This document shows positions 54,101 to 64,000 of a DNA stretch of 64,000 nt, one piece after another. Within the stretch, counting starts at the first letter, position 1, and each line of letters starts with the position of its first letter. The notes under the pieces are model-generated. The model was given only the letters and a program-made list of their open reading frames with translations, made no database searches and was not told the origin of the DNA. Source of the DNA: Synchiropus splendidus (taxonomy: Eukaryota > Chordata > Actinopteri > Syngnathiformes > Callionymidae); assembly GCF_027744825.2 (NCBI RefSeq), contig NC_071347.1:10105501-10169500 (forward strand), written 5' to 3'. The position numbers and the translations under genes are program-made.

Positions 54101-57100
54101 AATTTTCACACATTCCAGAGGCTGTAATAAAGCAGATAGTCATTGGTGGCGTGTCTGCCATGGTTCAAAGGTCAAACAGCGAATTGCAATGTTTAATGAG
54201 TGTGGGACAGCGAGTATGTGATGTTCATATCTGACCACATTGGATTGGATCCAACAAACCTATTCACCAGAATGTTAAGATACTCAGAGAAAGAGTCGCT
54301 TTAACATATTATATCAGTGTTTGACCAAATCTGATCTCACATACCTCAAGAGCTTTGCTCCAAAATGAATTTCATAGTTTTGTTTTTGGATTCTAATGAA
54401 GCCTAGTGAGTTTATTTTATGCAACTTGCGCTTCGGCTTGTTGAAAGGGAGACAAGAATTCCTTTCTTTTGATGTGAAGAACTAATCTGGCGACAAACTT
54501 TCAACTCTGTAAATCATCTGATTACCTTGTCTTGTGGGCCCCTCGGTTCTGACTTTCAGCTCACTCATCCTGACAATGAGGTTGATGAAAACAAAAGAAA
54601 AGACATGTAAAACCAGTTTCCGCTGGTTGAGTCAGTCTTTACGGCGAATTAGAATATGTAAACTCTTTTCCACTACATCAAATGTAGATTTAGACATGAA
54701 GTTTCATAGTGATGTAGATTTGTTTTACCGTCAACTGTTACCGTCTCCAGTCCACCGTGTCACTTAAAACGGCCCATGAATAAATATCGGTGGTATGTAC
54801 CTGGTGCCAAAGCTCTGCTCTTCCAGAAGCTGGCAAGCGATTACAGATAAAAATGTCAGAAACTAAAAAAAAAAATAATGCAGGTGAAAGGGAAGTCCGA
54901 TGGAATATGGGAAAGCAGATAAAAATGTATGCTTCAAGAAGAAAACCAGACTGTGTTGTGAGTTGGTGGTGAAGACGGACAGTTCATGGGTTTTGAAGCA
55001 AACCACACAGAAGCCTGATGCTGAAACTCAATAATTCCTAGGGACACTGATATCATATTGTGTTGAAACTACTTTTCCTATCAAAGAATTGTACAACTAA
55101 CTGTGGCCACCTGTGACCTGATCTGTGTTAGACATTTTGAGTTTGACACCCTGTTCTGCACATTTGGATGTTAATGTGCTGCAGAATTTGATGGGAAAAT
55201 ACTTTCCACTGCAATACTTTAGTCGCGACCCTTTAAGTGTATTGTATACTATTATAGAAGTCTTCAAAGCAAACACAATCTTTTTTTAGTTAGCGAGAAA
55301 AGATCCAAATGTTACAGAGATTGTCAAATATGGAGGAGGAGATGCAATAGTGCATTGTGTACGTAATCAAAAAGAGATCAGGAGATTTTAAAAGACCTTC
55401 TAAGAAGCATGGCAGCACGCTTGTTAGCCCTCACGGCTAAATCTAGGAGAGGGGCCATTATGTGCGAGTCCAGAATGATCAGCATTTGCCCATGAAGTTG
55501 AGGTCAAATCCAGCTCACAACTAACCTGGTCTGCAGGGAATAAGCAGGTTCATTTAATGGCAGGACGCTGAATGAAAAGCACCAATGGCAGACTGAGCTT
55601 TAACTACTCAAGCAGTGACATTTTAATGGTTTAGTATGGGGCCCCATATAGCAGGGGTCTTCAAACCACTCCTCAAAGGGCCAGGGTGGTGCAGGTTTTC
55701 GATCCAACCAGTCAAACAAAGTGACACTTATCAGGTGTCTGAAGACAGTCTGGTGCTGCTGGTTTCAGCTGACACCTGATAGATTAGATTTCAAGACTGA
55801 TTTAATTTAAAAACAAAATTTCCAAAAATATACAAGACGTCTGGATACTGGATACATCAATGGATCATGATGTGTAAATATTGTTTGCGTGAAAGCAAGC
55901 ATTAAGGCGCACAAATACATCCAACATTTCGGTCATAACAAACAAACAATGCTCCCATTCTAAGGTGCAAGTCATCTACTTTCCAGCCGTTTTTAAAATG
56001 CTGTACACATCACCACATTTCAAGGAGAAAGTGTCATCTGAATTGTTCCAATCAAGCAGTACCTCACAGCCAAGCCGAAGAAGAAAAATGTTGAGAGTTG
56101 AACGATAATATCAGGTTTGCCGTTCACTTGAAAAGGAATCTGCTTTGCTTTTTGGAAAACGGACTGTAAAACATTTCTAATTCCTTTGACTTGAACAGGG
56201 CGAACCAAGTCAACATGCTGTTTGACAAGCGCGTCGCTGTTTAACTGCAGTTCGTAAATATAATTTACAATTTGAGTCTGATTCCACTCGAGGGCGAGTC
56301 TCAGCAAACGCACAGACAGAAACGTGGCTTCAAACTTTTTTCAAGGGGGGGAGGAAGACGCCGAAAAAGAGCTGCCCCCGGGTAAACAGTGCTCCGCAGC
56401 CTTGAAGTGAGATGAATGGGAGGCCGTGTGTCAGGGACAAGCAGACAAACAACAGCTTCCCCTCCGTGCTAACATCTCCCCACCAAGATCCGGGGCCACC
56501 ACCATTATACTTCATCTCTTCTAATCCAGAGAGAGGAACACCTCATTCCTCCAAAAACTTTGGAGAGGGGTGAAAAAACAAAAACACTGTTGCCAGTCAA
56601 GGGGAGGAGAGCGGCCAAGAGGGGAGGGGGAGGAGGTCTCTCATCCTGTGCCAAGGATTAGATTCCCCCTCCAGCTATTAGTTTCTACCAATGAACTGAT
56701 AGGATGAAGGGCTGGCGGAGACAGGGGGGGCTCTATGTGCATACTGCGGTTGAGCATGAAAATTTTGAACAAACTCCGCTTTTTATAATCCGAACTGACA
56801 CATTCATGCCTGAGCAGCAGTCGCATAATTGGTTAATAGTCTCTTTTACAACTAAAACAACAAAGAGGACTGGAGGAGAAGCCTCCCCCTCCTGTGCAAA
56901 GCTTGGTACGGCTTTAATTCTGCAGACAATGGCTCCTACAGGCAGACTCCAACCCCTGAGCAGGCCACATTTAGGCTGGCGTCTGGGCTATCTCTGCCAT
57001 CAAAGTCGGCTTTATCAGTCAGACACGCTAACTGGAGCTGCTCTTATATGTCTATGGATTTTACTCCCCGAGGTCGGGCCTTTCCGTGCCGAGAGCGAGA

Positions 57101-60100
57101 GATAGAAAAGTGCAGAAAGAGAGGGGGGCGGGAAGAGGGGGTAGTTCGGGGATGAAATACAGTAGAAGCCAAAGGAAGAAACTGAATCTAATCCGCAAGC
57201 CTGACTGTTCACAATAAGAATGCTTAAGAGTAATTGACTTCTTCTCCTCTTCCCTTTCCATGACATGAGCTGACACTGCTGATGTCATTGCTGTGAAGGT
57301 ACATTTGGGACAACGTTTGGGCCACGGCTTCCAAGCAACGGGCTTCATATTTGTTGCTGCAGTTGCAAATGTTGCGGCGCCTTAACGCATCACAACCAAT
57401 ATTTTTCAGTGGCAAAAGCAGAGAGGGAGACTTCATCAACAAGAGGAAATGAAATCAAAGTGAAGCTGATCACAGAGGTTGTTGCAACTCATGACTCACT
57501 GAGCTGATGGCGCCTGTGAAGGATCTGATGGGGCAGCGTCCAAATGTTTTCTAGCTTTATACCTTTTTAAATGTTCAATTCCGCTTACCCAGTCAATTAT
57601 TACCTTCAAAAGTTTTGACCCGCCACCAACAGATTGACCTGCTACCAGTGCTACTGGAGAGGCGGGCGCCAAAGTCAACTGAAAGCACCAACCATTAGCG
57701 CAACAAGTGTCACCAAGTCGCCATAGTATGAATAATGTCGGCGATTTCAATAGTGGTGGAGCATTACCAAGTCTGTTCTTATGTGTACAAAGCCGGGGCT
57801 CGACACACAAGACAGTACCTCAGTTCGCCAAAGACATGCTTTCTACAGTTCTTGAATATGTCTTTCCAAATAAAAGAAACAAACTAGAGACTGACTCTTC
57901 AAGTCTTCACGTGAACGCAACAAAACCAATCAACAAAAGCTTCTCTCTCGTCACAAGAGGAGTTCTGGAAAACACTTTTCATTCCCCTTGACAACTGCCG
58001 TCAGAGCTCTAAATGTCGCCGTCTGGGACTGTTAATCATTATTTACTATTTTCATGAATTTAGGACTCTGTTTTGTTGAATAACAAAAAACAAAACAGAC
58101 CAACTCCTGATGAATCCATAACACATGACCAAAGTGTGAAAAATAAATCCCTGCTGGATCAATCGTAACATCTGGGTCAACGTTTGGATGCATCTCGAGG
58201 TGAACATGGCTGTGCCAGCGCTATCTTTCTTCACTAACAGTACTCTGTTTAGCAGCTAGACAGTCCATTCACAACAGCACAATGTGTACCATCACCATTT
58301 AACAGCCATCAAAGGCAGAGAACTAGACTTCATTTTGAATCTTGAAGTTGACAAACAAATAGCACTGGAGAGCAACATGAAGCCTTATAATCCCACAGTG
58401 AAACCTGTTAGAGGGCTGCAGGTACTCAGAACTGCAGTCACATTCAGGTAACTACAAACTTAGCAGAGACACGCAACAGGGTCATCACACTGACGTTAGC
58501 GCTAGTACAAAATATGTGAACAAAAACTCAAAGGTTATCATTGAAATTGTGAGTGTTGATCAAATGTTTTCTCAAATCTGGCGCAGCTGCTGTGACTGGA
58601 GGGGAAACATGTAAACACAACCTCGTCAAAGTACAAAGGCAGGGTTTTCAAAATGCATTATGTACTACGTTCAAAATGTTTCCACAGTCCTGACCCCAAC
58701 ATTCAATCAAAACTCACAAAGAGAGAAAAAAAACAAAGGGTTTATTTGTGGCTTTGACATCCTGAGTTTTACAATCATGGAATCATGGAAGAGTGGCCTG
58801 AAATAACTGAGATTTTGAGTTTTTTTACTCCAACAGTACCACCTTGTCAAGGGTCACTCAGGGCGGCCGGGGTCACCCGGACCATGTCCGAGCCACAGGT
58901 TAAGTTAAGGGCCAGCGACTCCTGAGATTGCACACAGCGGAGAAGCAAAAGCAAAACACTGAGAGAACATCCTGCTGGGTGGCTGCACCCTTTCACCTCC
59001 TCATACAACCTATCTGCTTGTGTGCGAGCGTACGTGCGTTTGCTTTTGAGTGTGTGCGAGGCCGCTCCGAGCCAAGTAGGCTGGAGCATTTGAGTAGAGG
59101 AGACCCAGCACATTCCTGAACTCCCCCCTCCTCCTCGCTGTGCCTTCTAACTTCCTACTCTGGTTAGGAGTTTGGGGGAGGGGTAGCGGAGCCAGAAGAT
59201 TAGTTTGTATTTGTTCCCTTCCAGTTCTATTCACCAATCACAGGAGAAAGTGAGTTCCAGACCAACTCTTGGCACAAGTGAGAGCGTGTATAAACGGAAT
59301 CCTATGGGAGTGAACAATAACAGGGGGCTCTATTATTATGCTTCTATTAGTCAGACTAATTTAAAGCGAAAGTTAGGTATTGGGTTGCCAGCAATGATGG
59401 ACAGAGTCGCTGTTCAAACAATGGCTAGCTATTGATCGGCCCGGTGGATCGGAGCCCGTGAGGAGAATGTGTTCTGTCAGGATAACGTGGCACCGGAGTT
59501 TCTGTTTCAATCACAACACTTGCTGGACTGTAACTCACACTGCTATTCCAGACATCGCCTCCCCAAACACAAACAACTGCAGCCCCCCTCTTCTCCCACA
59601 CCCGTTCACAAGTTCATTAAAAATGCAGGAGCAAACATTTCCAATAATTCACATCGCCCTCTCCTGTCAACATCGGCCGAAAATCTTGACGCTAAAGGGA
59701 ATGGCAGGATTTCATTAAATGAATTATGCGCTGGCAGTCACAGCGTGGAGATGAGGGGGGAGCTGAAGCCAGACCTCTAATCTAAACCGTACCCTGAAAT
59801 GCGACAGCCAGACTGCTCTGAGTGGGACGCTCAGTCCTCATGTACTCACAAATCAAACTTACTGATAGAAATCAGTCTTTTTTGGTTTATTAAATACAAC
59901 CATTGCCATTGAATTGAATTTTCAATCATTACTTCAATGAAGTGGAACTGGTCTAACTTTTTAGTTTTATTCATGACAGGAAACAATAGGAAATTTGATC
60001 TGCTTATATGTAACATAATAAAACTGTTTAGTTACACGATATTGAAATGGAAGAAGACTGAAGCAACTCACTGAAGACTTCTTTGCTGTGCACTTTGGGG

Positions 60101-63100
60101 TCAATAACCATCAGTTGACACTGACTGCATTAATGCAAAACAAATATAAAATATGCTCATATGAATAAAGATTTCCTGGTCGTTTAAAAGAAACAATCGA
60201 CCTGCTTGAGCCCCACACACGTTGTGGTCAGATTTGTATTTGCTTATTGTTCGCCATAAATTAAGCCAAAAACTGGGAACTAAATTGTCGAAACTACAAC
60301 AGATGATGGAAACTACTGAGGAGCCCCAACCAGAGATCAGCTTTGTGATCAGCTATGTTTCACCTGTGTTGGCCTAAAAAGGTCAACATGGGAACATATC
60401 AGGTCTCTCAGAATCTTGTGATGGAACCATTCATGTACTCAAACAACCACACACCCCAAAGGACAGTTTAGAGCAAAAAACTCAATCACTCACAGGGCCA
60501 AAAAGTCAAACGCAGTCAGAGTCACATGTATACTTGGTGAATGGTCGTTAACAGGAAATAAGAATCTCAAGTTGTGCAATCTTGCTCTCTATTTAAATTT
60601 GAGTGTGCTTCTTGAATTTGTGTTTAAAGACGCATCAATTGTACCACCGACCTCTTCTGAAAACAAGAGACACAAACATGTATTCTTTCATCTGAGTCCC
60701 TTCCCTTTGCATCAACGATTTTGGTCTTTGGAAATACACAAGTCGGCATTTATGAGTGTGAATATTCCTCAGAGGCACTCAAACTTGCTCTCTTTCTCTC
60801 TGTTATGCTCCTACTTTGATTATCATGCCGGTTTTCAGTCTTTATTTACTCGTCCGACTGAAGTTACAGGTTTTCGCCCTCTGCTTGAGTAAACTATAAA
60901 CTACACTAGGCTTCATATTTGCACCTCTTCTGTGACACTGCCAGTCACAGTATCGCAACTCTGGCACTTAAAGGGTTAAACTTAAAGGAGCAAGAACTTC
61001 TCTAATCCAACCGCTGTCCATGAGCGATCATCCAGGGTAACTCCTTCATCAGGTGACCTCAAAAGTTTCTGAACTCTAAACCCGCACCAGTGACCACAGC
61101 AAAGACTCATTTGCACAAAGCACAGCGGGCACGACAGTCTTCATCAGTGAGAGATTAAGGACATCAAGGTTACAACAAAAGGCTTCCAAATGCCGTCAAT
61201 CAAACCGCTCCTCACGCTGGCTCATTTCAGAAACATCTCCAACATTTCAAGTCCTTGTAATTGTTTGCATGTGTACAGTTGAGAGAACATGAACTGAGCC
61301 CAGCCACTATGAGCTTCTTTCCACTCCCTCTCGCAGCAAAAGGCTTGAGTAGAGATGTCGAATGACATGGGCCTCTACAGTTAATCCACACACTGCATTC
61401 TGAAGGCTCAAAGAATGCGCTGGCTATTCTGAGTTTTAAAAATACTGACAGCTATAGGTTCAGGCACAACTGTCAATGCTCCTCTGGGGAGGAAGGGAAA
61501 AACCTTAAATCTATTTTCGCCAGCAATCTCACCGCAGCACTAAATCATAAGCGGATGAAGCCAACATTTGGATTCATAAATGTGGATAAAACAGGTAAAA
61601 TAAATATAAAAAGTATTTGTAATTGGCAATTATTTTCGGTGTTTTTTTCTTCAGCACATTTACAGTGGCCAGCTCCAATGGGAGTATTGTCGGGCCTCTC
61701 AGTCTTGGGCAGCTAAAACACTAAACCAACAGTTGGACATTCCATGCATTTTTAATGGCATTGGCTGCTCTTTATTTGTTGCCGTAACCCGCTGCCCTGC
61801 ACTGAATGAATGGCGCCTTTGGTGAAGGCTGGTGCTGTGATGCGGCATGAGGAGTGAGGAGGCGACAGCATCCACCATCCAGCTCTCTGATGAGGTCTAC
61901 ACCGTTGTTTTTAGAGAATGAAATGGAAGGCAAAGCTCCTATTAGCTTTGCTTCTCTCATCACCACGGCACTCCAACACAGACACATATTCTTGTCAAGC
62001 AGTGTAAAGGTCATGAACTCTTCTGAGCACACAGAACTGTGCAATTATATTCACGCACAGGGCTGGAGAATCATCTACGTCTTCACCGCTGTCAAAGGTT
62101 AATCAAACAACAACCTTCACTAACACCACACCGACTTGTAAAATGCCAAAAGCCAAGCTATGCACAAAGGTTTCTGTTGACATGTACCTGTTTTCGGACC
62201 CCTCCCAGGACTGCTTTGGATTAGCTTTGCTTTCAGTCACATAGCCCTGCTACGTTCGCATGACTCATGTTCCAATTCATATTTCTGACACACGCGAAAA
62301 CACAATCGGTGGTCTCACCTTGATGTGATTGTATTGAACTATCAACCGGTAGAAGTTATTATTAGTATTATTAATTTTTTGCTATGAATGGAACGGGGAA
62401 AAAAATAAGAAAAAACTACGCTGCAACAAAATAAAGACAGTAACACAAGCGCAAACAATAACTAAATTAGAAAAACATAAATAAAGAAAGAATAAAATAA
62501 AACAAATTGTATTCCCATCTAGATAGTATACTTTAAAAATAATTTACATTTATTCCGCTCCAAACTTTTAATAAAACATTATCTGCTGATCCTCAACTGC
62601 ACCAAACAATGTGACGCTCAGCTACGATCACACCTCCTCACACACAACAATGAACTTATTAATGAGCCAACAGGTCATGCAGACTGAGGATGTCTAATGT
62701 CATAACCTCTGATTTTTACAGCCAAACAATGCTGAGAAAGGGAAAACGAAAAATGTCCTTATCGCTCTTATCAATGGCCGCTTCTATGCGTATGCGTGTT
62801 ACGTAAGGGGAAACGGAAGTCCGCCTCCCAGGACAGGAACGGATACTTGAGACGAGGACTGTGGATACAGGACCCGCAGCAGCACAGACAACTTGGGACC
62901 CTCCAGGATGTTTAGTGACAACCTTGCAACCGGGCTTTAAAATACGTCGCAAAGGAGTGCAGGTCTGTCGCATCCCCGGAGATGCTGACCTTCTCTTTAA
63001 CATTCTTCGGTCTCCCCCCCACTGTCAAAGGAGTAATTCACCGCCTACAAACGCAGGCCGCTTTTTAAAACAGGATGTTTGTCTGAGGCCTCCTTCCCCT

Positions 63101-64000
63101 CAAATAAACAATCCACAAAACCTGATTTTGGGAGGCTGGGTGGAAGCACTCGAGTCACATTATTTCCACATCCCGTATCCTGGAGCATTGGGGCTCCTAA
63201 GGGAGTGTGGGCGGTAAGGCACTGGGAATGCTCAGGGCTGCGGTGGAAACCTGAGGATGTGTGCCAGGCTGCAGGGGAGACCGGTCCAGGCTGCATGGCT
63301 GTCTGCGTGACGCAGGAGGGGGATCATACCTCCGGGTGGCGAGGACAGGCCGATGAAGCTGTCACCGCATCTGCCTGCGACGCACAATGTTGCCACCGTT
63401 GCTATAACAGTACAACATGAAGACATTTCGTACGGTCTTATGTAGTTTCTCAGAACCCTTCACAGGTTTTGTGGCCAAATCCACACTCATGTCAGCGGTA
63501 GCTGATGCGCTCATTATTATTATTATTCCACATGACATACAGACTGATAATGTAGCGGCGACTTATGTAACTTCCTTTCATTCGGACATTGTTTAGTGGG
63601 GTAACCAAGGTCGTAAATCCACCAGAAGTTACCGTTTCAACTCCATTTTAGCCTCCAAATAAAGCCCACAATATGTGGAACCACAGCAGGACCATAATAC
63701 AGTTACTGCACTGCAGTGACTGGGAATATCTGAGAAGGGAAATAAAGATAAATAATCTGCCTGCAACCTATTAATATGAGTGTAATTATTTCACAGAGAT
63801 AAAGGAGGTAATGTCCCTGCATTCCGACATACATTGCCCTTCAACAACGAACTGAGCACATCAGTCAAACAATGCGTGATTCAACAATACAGCGAAAACA
63901 AAAAGGGCTAATGGAGCTTCACCACTCCTAGAAAAAAAACACAGCTTAGGAAATTAAGACAGATGTTGAATATAAACTTCCATATGATGAATTTGACATA
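51139..64000 (-). other. Probable smad6 intron, no exon recognised
   Basis: The upstream smad6 exons must lie at higher coordinates on the minus strand. Nothing in this 12.9 kb matches the expected linker segment (PPPPYSRL, TLSYTETEATNSLI) or the MH1-like region. No independent gene is seen. A hAT-type fragment lies at 55.65 kb. Several unique, motif-rich blocks (about 52.13-52.41, 56.85-57.11 and 59.29-59.78 kb) could be enhancers. Confidence 0.65.
55652..55800. mobile_element. hAT-type miniature element, one-ended fragment
   Basis: It starts CAGGGGTCTTCAAACCACTC and continues with AAAGGGCCAGGGTGGTGCAG and TTTTCGATCCAACCAG. This is a well-known vertebrate hAT miniature-element start. The opposite terminal repeat is not found, so the right edge is approximate. 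Confidence 0.6.

Overview
This window is vertebrate nuclear DNA, almost certainly from a ray-finned fish. It holds intron-containing genes with GT-AG introns, AATAAA-type polyadenylation signals, teleost-style interspersed repeats and no prokaryotic gene organisation. Three protein genes can be read with confidence: aagab on the plus strand (complete, 10 coding exons in 1.9 kb), smad3 on the minus strand (complete, 9 coding exons in 6.5 kb) and smad6 on the minus strand (only the last exon, which encodes the MH2 domain). The order and orientation match human 15q22 (SMAD6, SMAD3, then convergent AAGAB). The small introns suggest a compact genome, such as that of a pufferfish or another percomorph, but the species cannot be named from the sequence.

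Layout. 1-4.2 kb: AT-rich intergenic DNA with one retroelement tail. 4.2-6.7 kb: aagab, starting from a promoter with ETS, CRE and CCAAT motifs; a possible divergent minus-strand first exon lies just upstream. 6.7-8.35 kb: tail-to-tail interval holding the probable smad3 3' UTR and a short inverted-repeat element with CTCF-like motifs. 8.35-14.88 kb: smad3 coding region, read right to left. 14.88-15.2 kb: smad3 5' UTR and promoter region. 15.2-50.2 kb: a 35-kb gene desert between smad3 and smad6. It contains decayed LINE fragments, LTR-like repeats, SINE-like fragments, a 734-bp pogo/Tigger-like element with matching terminal inverted repeats, a stem-forming inverted repeat, and several stretches that look like regulatory conserved elements. 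50.25-51.14 kb: smad6 last exon and 3' UTR. 51.14-64 kb: no exon recognised; this is best read as a smad6 intron running off the window.

How the genes relate. SMAD3 is the receptor-activated effector of TGF-beta/activin signalling. SMAD6 is an inhibitory SMAD, mainly against BMP receptors. AAGAB is an assembly chaperone for clathrin adaptor complexes and is linked by position rather than pathway. I saw no wholly new biological system. The most interesting items are the CTCF-like motifs carried by short inverted repeats, a lost proline-directed phosphorylation site in the SMAD3 linker, the candidate divergent exon at the aagab promoter, and the candidate enhancer blocks in the desert and the smad6 intron.
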